From NCBI GenBank assembly GCA_028867785.1, contig JAGWFS010000013.1, positions 1-57,478 of the forward strand: 57,478 nucleotides of DNA, written 5' to 3'. The stretch is from Nitrososphaerota archaeon. GTDB lineage: Archaea > Thermoproteota > Nitrososphaeria > Nitrososphaerales > Nitrosopumilaceae. The notes under the pieces are model-generated. The model searched no databases and was not told the origin of the DNA. It worked only from the letters and a program-made list of their open reading frames with translations. Position 1 is the first letter of the stretch. Each line of letters opens with the position of its first letter. Positions 49,586 to 57,478 of the stretch are shown piece after piece. Both the position numbers and the translations under genes were made by a program.

Positions 49586-50674
49586 ATGGAGACAAGGCCA
49601 AGTTTGAGACTGATGCAGAGCCGCAGAAAAAATCTCTTGAAATTTTGTAATAAACTAGAATGTGATACACTTGTTGCCTTTGAGCCTGAAAACCTGTTTT
49701 ACATGACAGGCTTTTGGGGTGAGGCAATAGGAATACTTGACAAGAGTGGTGCTACCATAATTGCACCAGAGCTAGAGGTGGGCCGGGCCAAGGAAGAATC
49801 GGTAAACTGCAAGGTAATCAAGTCAGAGCGCGGCAAGGGCTCTATATCTACACTAGTTGGAGCAATCAAGGGAAGAAAAATCTGCACAGACACGAACAAC
49901 TATGATATGGTGCAGTCGCTCAAAAAGAGCCTGCCTAGGGTAAGGTCAACTACAGAGCCTTTCTACCAAGCACGGCAGGTAAAGGACCGTGATGAGATTG
50001 CCATACTGAAAAAATGCTCGTCTATCTTGGACGAGATGTATGAGCTGTGCGTGGACGAGATAAAGGCAGGCATGTCTGAGATGGAACTGCAGACCATTCT
50101 AATGTCTTATGCAATGGAAAGGGGCGCCTTTGCCACGGGGTACAAGTCAACACTCCAGCCTCTCATAATAGCAGGGGGACCAAACAGTGCTCTTCCCCAC
50201 GCGCAGGTAACAGGGCGCAGATTTGAAAACGGCGACATGATTGTGGTAGACCTTACGCTGCGCCACAAGGGGTATGTCTCTGATGCGACAAGGACATTTG
50301 GTCTTGGTGCTATATCGCCTGAGGCAAAAAAAGTCTATGGTATCGTAAAAGAATCGCAGGAGGCAGGACTTAGGGCAGTAAGGCCTGGCGTTTCCTGCAA
50401 GTCAGTTGATGATGCATGCAGAAAAATAATTGCAAAAAGGGGATACGGGAAATATTTCATCCATTCTACAGGTCATGGCATAGGCCTTGAGGTGCACGAG
50501 CTTCCAAACCTTGGCCCGTCAAGCCAAGCAATGCTATCAAAAAACATGGCAATAACAGTGGAGCCTGGAATATATCTTCCAAAGAAATTTGGAGTGCGAA
50601 TTGAAGACTCGGTAATTGTTGGAAGAAAACCTGATGCGATGCACAAGTTTACAAAAGAACTGGTTGTAATCTAA
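49586..50674 (+). CDS. pepQ: M24-family Xaa-Pro peptidase
   Basis: 362-residue metallopeptidase of the aminopeptidase P/prolidase type. An N-terminal creatinase-like domain (LVAFEPENLFYMTGFWGEAIGIL) is followed by the pita-bread fold. The dimetal ligands are D in MIVVDLTLR and YVSDATRTF, H in HSTGHGIGLEVHELP, and E in VEPGIYLP and RIEDSVIV. It cuts peptides next to proline. It diverges from the PP-loop gene by 47 bp. Confidence 0.92.
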   Translation: METRPSLRLMQSRRKNLLKFCNKLECDTLVAFEPENLFYMTGFWGEAIGILDKSGATIIAPELEVGRAKEESVNCKVIKSERGKGSISTLVGAIKGRKICTDTNNYDMVQSLKKSLPRVRSTTEPFYQARQVKDRDEIAILKKCSSILDEMYELCVDEIKAGMSEMELQTILMSYAMERGAFATGYKSTLQPLIIAGGPNSALPHAQVTGRRFENGDMIVVDLTLRHKGYVSDATRTFGLGAISPEAKKVYGIVKESQEAGLRAVRPGVSCKSVDDACRKIIAKRGYGKYFIHSTGHGIGLEVHELPNLGPSSQAMLSKNMAITVEPGIYLPKKFGVRIEDSVIVGRKPDAMHKFTKELVVI

Positions 50675-50828
50675 AACATATCTTGATTGCCTAAATCAAA
50701 CACATGCCTATCTATTATCTTGGGCTTGGCAATCAGGAAAGCCGGCATGTAATCTTAACCAGCTGGCTTGCATCTGTAATATCGCGGCCAGACCAATTCC
50801 TTTGGTTATTAATGTTTGTGACAAGCGT

Positions 50829-50854
50829 AAAATCCGGATTATTATGCCTGGATT
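50829..50854 (+). other. hairpin upstream of the gene at 50914
   Basis: AAATCCGG-ATTATTATG-CC(T)GGATTT pairs 8 bp with one bulge. It sits just before a TATA-like TTTATAAATA at 50858. The rest of the 239-bp spacer 50675-50913 shows nothing else. Confidence 0.3.
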
Positions 50855-50913
50855 TTGTTTTATAAATAAGAAATAAAGATTTGTATAGTAATTGGATTAC
50901 TGTGTTATAGATT

Positions 50914-51303
50914 TTGGCAAAAGCACTAGTTGAACAGGTACTGCACGACATTAACAAAATCTTTGACTCTTATGATAAACTACATGAATATGAAAGAACA
51001 GGATGTACCACCGAGCAGATAAAAAAAGAACTGGTCATGCTAAAAGAATCTACAGAAAAATTATCCCCTCTCATGACGAGATTGTTTAAGGAAAACCCGT
51101 CACAAATAAAAGGAATATCAACACTATCAAGCATATTCAAAATTACCTATCTGCCTACACTCAAGATACACCTGCTATACATATCCCAAATCAAAGAATC
51201 CAAGACCGATCTGCTCAAGATACAATCAAGGCTTGCGATAACCTATCTTAACGTAGATGGATGCATAGACAGCCTGAGAATAATCCATGCCTATCTGAAA
51301 TAA
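50914..51303 (+). CDS. hypothetical helical protein, 129 residues
   Basis: TTG start. An all-helical protein (KALVEQVLHDINKIFDSYDKLHEYE, KESTEKLSPLMTRLFKENPS) with no signal peptide or membrane segment. A central stretch (LSSIFKITYLPTLKIHLLYISQ) is amphipathic. I do not recognise a family; the pattern fits a four-helix bundle with a protein partner. A U-rich hairpin 55 bp after the stop ends the unit. Confidence 0.65.
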   Translation: MAKALVEQVLHDINKIFDSYDKLHEYERTGCTTEQIKKELVMLKESTEKLSPLMTRLFKENPSQIKGISTLSSIFKITYLPTLKIHLLYISQIKESKTDLLKIQSRLAITYLNVDGCIDSLRIIHAYLK

Positions 51304-51357
51304 TTCTGTTGCAGGCATCAGTATTCTTGTGGTACACCTGACTAAATGGAAAATAAA

Positions 51358-51380
51358 AATTCTATCCAGAATTATTTTTT
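51358..51380 (+). terminator. hairpin with U-tract after the helical protein gene
   Basis: AATTCT-ATCC-AGAATT is a perfect 6-bp stem followed by ATTTTTT. Confidence 0.55.
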
Positions 51381-51482
51381 CACTTTGACCACTGTCCCTC
51401 AAATCTAATATTCAAAACATAATATTACAATAACAATAGGAAGAGGCGGACTTAGGTTGTACATAGTTATTGCCGCTTCTTC

Positions 51483-51800
51483 CTATTTCTTTACTATTGC
51501 AAAGAAGAACAATACCAGTATGGCCAGAGTAATGGATGAAAAGAGGGCAAATCTGGCATCATCGGGCATGATATCTGTCACCACTGCATCCAAAAAATTG
51601 ATGATGTGCTGGATTGCAAATAATGCAAATATGACTGCTGCCAGCAAAACTTTTCTGAGATTCGTATTTTGATAAGCCGTTATGGACAGTACCAACAAAA
51701 CCAGCGAAATTATGATGATGGCAATCTGAGAAATACTGAATATCTCAGAGGCACCGGGACCAAAAATAAACGGCGGTAAAGTCAACATGTCCTTAACCAA
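51483..51800 (-). CDS. three-helix membrane protein
   Basis: 105 residues with three transmembrane helices (about 22-42, 50-72 and 84-103). The loop between helix 2 and 3 is acidic (DAVVTDIMPDDAR). No family is recognised. It is encoded directly downstream of the double winged-helix regulator on the same strand (41 bp). It may form a functional pair with it, as membrane partner of a regulator. Confidence 0.7.
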   Translation of the reverse strand: MVKDMLTLPPFIFGPGASEIFSISQIAIIIISLVLLVLSITAYQNTNLRKVLLAAVIFALFAIQHIINFLDAVVTDIMPDDARFALFSSITLAILVLFFFAIVKK

Positions 51801-51841
51801 GATTTCACTTATATACTATGTTTAGCAAAATTGAGGGCGTT

Positions 51842-52369
51842 TCAAGTCTCTGGGCGAGATAAGGAGAGGAACATCTCTGCCAACCTATCACTCCAGGTAT
51901 TCCAGAGATTTGTACGATAGTTCTTTAAAATGACGATTATGTGTCTGGGTTCTACAACAAGTTGATATCTTCTATATTTTCCTTCTCTTGACTCGGAGAT
52001 GATGCCAAGTTCAACAAGCCGTTTGACATGCCAATTAACAGACGCCGCGGTTATTCCCAGGTGATTCACGATATCCGTCTGAGTAGGGCTCTTTCGTTCC
52101 ACTATAAACATGAGAAGCTGTCTTGCAGTTTGCTGATTTAAAATTCTCAATATGCATCTCTCATTTTCCTTGAAAAGGCCTGAAACATAGTAGCATCTGT
52201 GCAGATTGAATTTGTCAGAAATAATCTTACCTGCCTTCTCAAGATGATTCAGATGATACTGGACCGTTCCCATGGAAAGTCCTAGATCTTTTTTTAATTG
52301 ACGTAGATGACATCCTGGATTTGACACTATGTATTCTAAAATTCTATCAGTATTTCCTTGAAGTTTCAC
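51842..52369 (-). CDS. double winged-helix transcription regulator
   Basis: 175 residues with two winged-helix domains. The first (ILEYIVSNPGCHLRQLKKDLGLSMGTVQYHLNHLEKAGKI) and second (RQLLMFIVERKSPTQTDIVNHLGITAASVNWHVKRLVELGII) both end in a basic wing. This tandem layout is known in many archaeal regulators and some are membrane-linked. It is divergent from the S-layer gene across a 276-bp spacer with TTAGAT repeats. A role in S-layer control is a guess from that position. Confidence 0.85.
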   Translation of the reverse strand: MKLQGNTDRILEYIVSNPGCHLRQLKKDLGLSMGTVQYHLNHLEKAGKIISDKFNLHRCYYVSGLFKENERCILRILNQQTARQLLMFIVERKSPTQTDIVNHLGITAASVNWHVKRLVELGIISESREGKYRRYQLVVEPRHIIVILKNYRTNLWNTWSDRLAEMFLSLSRPET

Positions 52370-52523
52370 TCAAATTCACCTTTAGAGCATTTGGATAAAT
52401 TAGATGCGTAACATTGTTCCTTATTACCATTAATATAATATTATGTAATAACTCTGATGTAAGTATGATTGCAAAGCAAATGAGGAAATATTTTCATTAT
52501 ATTACATATTTATTTTAGTACAC

Positions 52524-52597
52524 TAATCTAAATGAAGAAACAAAATTGTTATGAATAATACAAGCCATGAAGCATTAGATTTTTTTCACTTAGATTA
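52524..52597. promoter_or_regulatory. TTAGAT repeats and inverted repeat before the S-layer gene
   Basis: TAATCTAA at 52524-52531 and TTAGATTA at 52590-52597 are exact inverse copies. Further TTAGAT copies are at 52400 and 52575, so both ends of the 276-bp spacer (52370-52645) carry the motif. The spacer is otherwise AT-rich without a gene. Confidence 0.45.
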
Positions 52598-52615
52598 ATG
52601 CATCACATTTCTTAT

Positions 52616-52626
52616 TAATTAAAAAG
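52616..52626 (+). promoter_or_regulatory. TATA box of the S-layer gene
   Basis: TAATTAAAAAG is centred 26 bp before the ATG at 52646, in the usual archaeal position for a leaderless start. Confidence 0.5.
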
Positions 52627-52645
52627 CGTCGGAAACTGCAATAAC

Positions 52646-55600
52646 ATGAGCAACAACATATTACGTAAAGTAACTAGTCTATCACTATTAACGATCCTAC
52701 TTGCCAGCAGTGCCGTACTTGCATTGCCAAACGCAATGCCAGCAGCACATGCGCAGGTAGCTTCGCATCCGAACTTGTTTGTCTCTGCAGAAAACTCCCA
52801 GTACAACAATTACTTTGCCGGTCCGCAGGTAGTCCAGGTTATCGTGGCTGATCCAAACATAAACAGATTGGACCAGACGTATGGTGAACCAGTGGTAACC
52901 GTCAACGGTAAGAGACTGAGGATGGCACAGGGTACAGACGGTAACTGGTATGGTTATTTCGCTGATAGAAATCAAGCTGAAATTGCAGGCAATACCGCAC
53001 CAGTATCAGGCCAAGGCTTAAACTTTGGTGCATTCTGTCTTACTGGTACAATTGACGGTATTGACTTTGGTTCACAATCCAAAGGATTTACTGTTGCAAA
53101 CCAATTTACAGGTTCAGTCGGCCTAGCGTCAAGTTCACATAGTAAACTTACCATCGGTCCACTGCCTGCATCAGCAACTTGTACAACTGCCGCTGGCAAT
53201 AGCCTTCTCAATGATGTTGTAAGAGAGAACAAAACTCTTAACACACAGGGAGGGAAGGGCCAAGGCAGCTTAGTTGGTACTGCTCCAAATCTAGAAAAAG
53301 CATGGCCAGTAATCCAGCTATTTGACTTCTCAGCAATTCCAACACCAGTAACAGTTGATTATCAAGCAGCAGGCGGCGACCAGATCGTCAACCTGACCTT
53401 TGATAGAATTCCAAGCAACCTGATCAGCGTTACAACGGATAGGACAGCTTATCCGGAGAACACTGCAGTGTTCTTGACCATGAACGATCCACAGCTAAAC
53501 ATTGACCCAACAGAGGAAGACTCTTGGACATGGGGTGCAAGTGCCACAAATAATACACTGTATTATGAGGCATTTGACAGAAACGGTCAGCCAAAAGCAG
53601 ACGGTACTACAGCAATGCAGAACCTGATTGGCAACCTGACATCGATGATGTTCAACCACAACGGCAAGTTTACATTCAGTCCATCCGCACAGGGTGTACG
53701 GGTTGTAGACTTCCAGTCCAACGGTAAACAGATCCTCAACGGTACTGGTTCTCCAGAAACCGCCAACACCATCAGGGGTAATCCAGCAGAGCAAAAGACA
53801 GAGTCAATCTCTGCAGGCTCTGAGCCGATCACCTTCATCGAACAGGGTGGTGTGAACACCGGAGTCTTTGGTAACTGGGACGGTGGCAAGAAACCAAACA
53901 TCGTCACACTCTCTCCTGCAGAAGAGCAGACACTAGGTACCTCAATCAGAGGCCAGTCTGCTACCTTCAAGTATAATGACATTGCAGGCAGCATCGTAGG
54001 AGGGTTCGCATTTGGTACGGTCACAATGACTGCAACAAATGGAACCTGGGCGTCAGGTCAGAGAATTCCTGTTACACTTACCGACATGGATCAAAACCTA
54101 AACTCCAAGATTACTGAACACATAAATGATTATGATGGTAACAGATTGAGAATTCCAACAATGAAGATTGGAACCCCATTCTCGCTCAACAGTGGATGTC
54201 CAACATGTCTGACAGGCGCAATTGATCCTGCAGCACTGTATGGACACGTCCAACTGACTGGAACGAAGAATAGTAACGGTACAATCTCACGTGGAAGTTT
54301 CAGCTTTGGCACAGCAAGCAATGCAACAGACCCGGACAACGGAATAGATGAGCAGTATAGCAACAGAGTAGTGCCCCAGTTTGTCAACGGCACCAGTCCT
54401 ACCAATAATGATGTAGCGTTAAACAACGGTGCTGTAGTAGCAGACACGGGAGCAACCTTCTCGACCTTGCTTAACACTATACATGATGCCAGAAGCACAA
54501 GTACAGCCTCAACAAGGTTCCACGGCTTTAACTTCCTCAACTTTGACTTGAGGTCGTTTACAAGCCTCAACGGCGCTACCGGTGCCGATCCAACAGGAGT
54601 GCAAATATTCCTAGTGTACGACACCAATCCGCCATTCAAATCACCTACAACGAGTCTGCCATCTTTCATTAATCCAAACACCGGTGTTATAGATTCAAAT
54701 GCCAAGTTCATTTCATTGGTAAACGATACCAATCTTGAGGACTTTGTCAACCTCAACGGTACACAGCCGTTGAACGGCGCTCTAGTTAACAGCGTCACAC
54801 AGCATGACAATCATGGCAGCTTCTATACGCCAGGCATAGTGGATAACGGAACGGCAGTAATGTCTAGGATCTTTGCCGCTGCAACAGCAGCACCAACTGC
54901 TGACATTGGCTTCATGTACCAGTTCACAACCGCTGCAGGAGAGACTGTTCTTGCCAAGACTGTACCAACAGGCCCGGCAACAACAGCAAACCTGCCAATG
55001 GTAACTGACTTCTTCTCAATAGGTATCGTAGGTGACGGAACTGACAACAGTCAGAGAATCAACAACGCAGTTTACAGGTGGGAGCTTGAAGAGACCGGTG
55101 ACAACACCGGAGTATTCACTGGCACAAACCAGTTTGTAATGCTCAACCAAGTAAACCTGCTTGATCCGGCAACTTACTCTACATTGAGACCAATCAACCA
55201 CGATGTGTTCTTTGCAGCAATCCAAGATATGCTCCAGTCTGAGGCAAGAGCACCGCAGATAACCTATCTAGATCTAGGTGCTGATGGTGTCAACACACAG
55301 ATATCCGCACAACAGGATATCCCGACCCACTCTGGAACCGTATCATTTGATCAAAAGACATACAAGGTAGGAGACACTGTGACAATTACAGTTAACGATC
55401 AAGACCTCAATACCAACAACGATCTGGTAGTCATCTACTCTTCGGTCGCACCACCAAACTCTGGTGGTCTAGTCACCGCTGGTACGATTGACACTGCAAC
55501 CGACACGGTCGGCAAGGCAGGACTTGGCTTCTACTCTGACGGTAGATCAATCGGCAGACTGTTAGATGTCCAGTTCGGCCAGCAGGATATCAGGTGGTCC

Positions 55601-57478
55601 AATGAACAAATTCCAGGAGTATCAAACACTATAGCCTGCTTTAACAATACAAGCAACCAGGCTGTCTTCTCGAACACTGGAACACCGGGCGGCTTTGCCA
55701 CCAGTCTTTCAGCCTCAGGATTCTCACTAGTTGAGACTGCTGCAGGCTCGGGAATCTTCACAGGCACCTTCGAGGTTCCAGACCATGTCTGCCAGGGCAC
55801 TTCAACCCCGGCAGTCACAAACGGTCTGAACATCAAGGTCAACTATGTTGACTTCCGTGACGAGTCTGGCAGGCTGATCGAGATATCAGACAACGCTGGT
55901 ATTAGAGGAAACACCGGCTCCGTTAAGCTAGACAAAGCAGTCTACCCGGTACCATTTGGTACAGTAGGCCAAACTGATGGCGTTGCCAGCTTTAATCCAG
56001 CTGCCGCAACAACAGCATCTAGCATTAACGGCGTATTCCCACTTCACAGGGACTTGAGCGGTAGTGGAATCGAACCAACTAAGGGCGGTACAGTATTTGC
56101 ACTGCCAGCAGGTAACGTAATCGTACATGCTAGAGTCAACGACCCAGACTATACTACCGCTGCAAGCGGTACCAACTTTATCAACGTTGGTGTATGGTAT
56201 TCAAACTCGACTGTCAACAACGGTCCAGTTGCATTCCAGATCTCAAGACAAGGTCAATCAGTACTCTTGGCAACAGCTGGCGGTCCAAGCAGACACAATG
56301 GTCACATTCTTGACTTGGGAGGGGCAGCTTTGCCACCTGTCAATTCTACATTGTGGGCTGCAGTTCCAGACTTGGGTCCAATGGCTGAAATCTCACCGGG
56401 CGCTGGAATCTTCCAAGCAGACCTGCCAATCGAGCTGACCGACGGTCCACAAGGTTCCGACTGTCCATCAGTCAACAACTGGGACTCGCAAATCAGCACT
56501 GGCACTCCGGGATTCAAGCCAGACATAACCACAAGGTTCGACCAGATCGCTAGCGGTCAAAACGTCAACACAGCAGGCGCCAAGGTAACTGGTGCATCAC
56601 TTACATCTGGTAACAATGGCTACTGTGTAAGACAGGGAGATGTACTCACTGTAACATACTATGATACAAGTGACGCATCAGGTCAACCACAAACTGTCAC
56701 AGACTCTGCAACATTTGACTTACGAAACGGTGTACTACAATCAGACAAGTCTGTCTACATCATAGGCTCAGACATGATCCTAACACTTGTAGAGCCAGAC
56801 TTTAACCTAGACTCACAAACTGCTGAGACTTTACCACTTGACCTAGTCGAGTGGGATTCGCACGCATATAAGGGCACAATGGGTCCGCTTACAGATACCA
56901 ACGGACATCCAGGTGTCTTTGAAGCGTTTGATGCCAAGCCATCAACATTTGTAGAGACTGGCAAGGACACAGGCATCTTCCAGGCAGTAATCAAGATTCC
57001 AAAAGAACTTGACAAGACTCTGCTTGAGAGAGGCGAACAGATCAACCTAGAATATACTGACTGGGGTCCAGCAGGTTCCAAGACAGTAGGTGCAAACAGC
57101 CAAGACATTGAGCTGACAATTTACACCTCCAACTTTGGAGCAACAGTTGAACTCGACCAGAAGGTATACACCTGGACTGATCGTGTCTACATGACTGTCG
57201 TAGCACCGGATCACAACTTTGATCCAAACCTGATTGATACCATCGGACAGACCGACGAGGACCAGGTAGTAGTCTCCACAAGAGGCCACCAGATCTTCTA
57301 CAAGCTGTCTGAGACAGGTGTTGACACAGGTATCTTCACTGGATATGTCATCTTAACAGGAGACCCAACCCTCAAGGGCACCGGCGGTGTAGATGGAGAA
57401 GGCACAGAGCCAACCGGTATAATCGGCGACGGACAGCCAAACTCATGCACAAGCGTAAACAGTGCATGTGGCCCGACC
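52646..57478 (+). CDS. S-layer protein, 3' partial
   Basis: At least 1611 residues in one open frame to the right edge, with no stop. Signal peptide (LRKVTSLSLLTILLASSAVLALPNAMPAAHA), then NGKRLRMAQGTDGNWYGYFADRNQAE, closely resembling the start of the N. maritimus S-layer protein (Nmar_1547). Then come many repeated Ig-like beta domains with recurring D-TGIFTG/D-TGVFTG turns and sequons (NGT, NLT, NAT). The known length in relatives is about 1700 residues, so only about 100 residues and the anchor should be missing. It forms the outer lattice that faces ammonium. It is divergent from the double winged-helix regulator. Confidence 0.9.
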   Translation, partial: MSNNILRKVTSLSLLTILLASSAVLALPNAMPAAHAQVASHPNLFVSAENSQYNNYFAGPQVVQVIVADPNINRLDQTYGEPVVTVNGKRLRMAQGTDGNWYGYFADRNQAEIAGNTAPVSGQGLNFGAFCLTGTIDGIDFGSQSKGFTVANQFTGSVGLASSSHSKLTIGPLPASATCTTAAGNSLLNDVVRENKTLNTQGGKGQGSLVGTAPNLEKAWPVIQLFDFSAIPTPVTVDYQAAGGDQIVNLTFDRIPSNLISVTTDRTAYPENTAVFLTMNDPQLNIDPTEEDSWTWGASATNNTLYYEAFDRNGQPKADGTTAMQNLIGNLTSMMFNHNGKFTFSPSAQGVRVVDFQSNGKQILNGTGSPETANTIRGNPAEQKTESISAGSEPITFIEQGGVNTGVFGNWDGGKKPNIVTLSPAEEQTLGTSIRGQSATFKYNDIAGSIVGGFAFGTVTMTATNGTWASGQRIPVTLTDMDQNLNSKITEHINDYDGNRLRIPTMKIGTPFSLNSGCPTCLTGAIDPAALYGHVQLTGTKNSNGTISRGSFSFGTASNATDPDNGIDEQYSNRVVPQFVNGTSPTNNDVALNNGAVVADTGATFSTLLNTIHDARSTSTASTRFHGFNFLNFDLRSFTSLNGATGADPTGVQIFLVYDTNPPFKSPTTSLPSFINPNTGVIDSNAKFISLVNDTNLEDFVNLNGTQPLNGALVNSVTQHDNHGSFYTPGIVDNGTAVMSRIFAAATAAPTADIGFMYQFTTAAGETVLAKTVPTGPATTANLPMVTDFFSIGIVGDGTDNSQRINNAVYRWELEETGDNTGVFTGTNQFVMLNQVNLLDPATYSTLRPINHDVFFAAIQDMLQSEARAPQITYLDLGADGVNTQISAQQDIPTHSGTVSFDQKTYKVGDTVTITVNDQDLNTNNDLVVIYSSVAPPNSGGLVTAGTIDTATDTVGKAGLGFYSDGRSIGRLLDVQFGQQDIRWSNEQIPGVSNTIACFNNTSNQAVFSNTGTPGGFATSLSASGFSLVETAAGSGIFTGTFEVPDHVCQGTSTPAVTNGLNIKVNYVDFRDESGRLIEISDNAGIRGNTGSVKLDKAVYPVPFGTVGQTDGVASFNPAAATTASSINGVFPLHRDLSGSGIEPTKGGTVFALPAGNVIVHARVNDPDYTTAASGTNFINVGVWYSNSTVNNGPVAFQISRQGQSVLLATAGGPSRHNGHILDLGGAALPPVNSTLWAAVPDLGPMAEISPGAGIFQADLPIELTDGPQGSDCPSVNNWDSQISTGTPGFKPDITTRFDQIASGQNVNTAGAKVTGASLTSGNNGYCVRQGDVLTVTYYDTSDASGQPQTVTDSATFDLRNGVLQSDKSVYIIGSDMILTLVEPDFNLDSQTAETLPLDLVEWDSHAYKGTMGPLTDTNGHPGVFEAFDAKPSTFVETGKDTGIFQAVIKIPKELDKTLLERGEQINLEYTDWGPAGSKTVGANSQDIELTIYTSNFGATVELDQKVYTWTDRVYMTVVAPDHNFDPNLIDTIGQTDEDQVVVSTRGHQIFYKLSETGVDTGIFTGYVILTGDPTLKGTGGVDGEGTEPTGIIGDGQPNSCTSVNSACGPT

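Noticed and set aside
52972-57289. Many minus-strand frames of 60-226 codons over the S-layer gene
   Set aside because: All lie opposite a single 1611-codon frame with a signal peptide and S-layer repeats; they are shadows.

Overview
The window comes from an ammonia-oxidising-type archaeon of the phylum Nitrososphaerota (Thaumarchaeota), most likely a Nitrosopumilales relative. This rests on the gene set: archaeal informational proteins (RNA polymerase subunit L, TFS, PCNA, aCPSF1/FttA, proteasome beta), glycerol-1-phosphate dehydrogenase for archaeal lipids, a stand-alone parvulin as known in this phylum, PEFG-type C-terminal anchors, vitamin B12 genes (cobJ, bluB, a Ni/Co permease) and a giant S-layer protein. 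No amo gene is present, so ammonia oxidation is inferred from lineage only. Genes are compact, many overlap by about 4 bp, TTG and GTG starts are frequent, and TATA boxes often lie about 26 bp before the start codon, which suggests leaderless mRNAs.

Layout. 1-5.7 kb: CDC48 (cut by the left edge), an AmrS-type radical SAM gene with an apparent frameshift, a cyclase-family hydrolase, an Lrp-type sensor domain, a class V aminotransferase, a RecA-like protein without Walker A, and a parvulin. 5.7-17.3 kb: ferredoxin, phosphatase, RpoL-TFS-PCNA-aspartate kinase, CobJ plus an LLM oxidoreductase, TyrRS, a DegT aminotransferase overlapping a stand-alone MtrA-like corrinoid domain, dUTPase, PfkB kinase and a WHy/LEA-type protein. 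17.3-23.3 kb: small conserved thaumarchaeal genes, a secreted PEFG protein, cyclophilin, a SWIM remnant, a HicBA toxin-antitoxin pair, a tRNA-Arg(CCU) with an insert in its D-loop, BluB and tRNA-Val(GAC).

23.34-36.31 kb is the accessory part. The 3' end of tRNA-Val and a point 13 kb to the right share a 26-bp near-identical direct repeat, with a tyrosine integrase just inside the left copy. I read this as an integrated element. It carries a secreted Kelch protein, a degenerate trypsin-like protein, and a tightly packed operon of large secreted proteins (paralogues, a cupredoxin-fold protein lacking copper ligands, a protein with a threefold internal module and a frameshifted fourth gene). It also carries a RelE-type toxin-antitoxin pair and a dense cluster of GTTCA/TGAAC repeats next to the right end. 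This is the best candidate in the window for something undescribed.

36.4-57.5 kb: a repetitive PEFG-like surface protein and two further secreted proteins, then housekeeping genes (PPOX-type flavoprotein, CopD-like, RtcA, Ni/Co permease, NadM, alanine-glyoxylate aminotransferase, FKBP, G1PDH, PsmB, FttA, SepF, a PP-loop enzyme, an M24 peptidase). The window ends with a small membrane protein and a double winged-helix regulator divergent from the S-layer gene, which is cut by the right edge.
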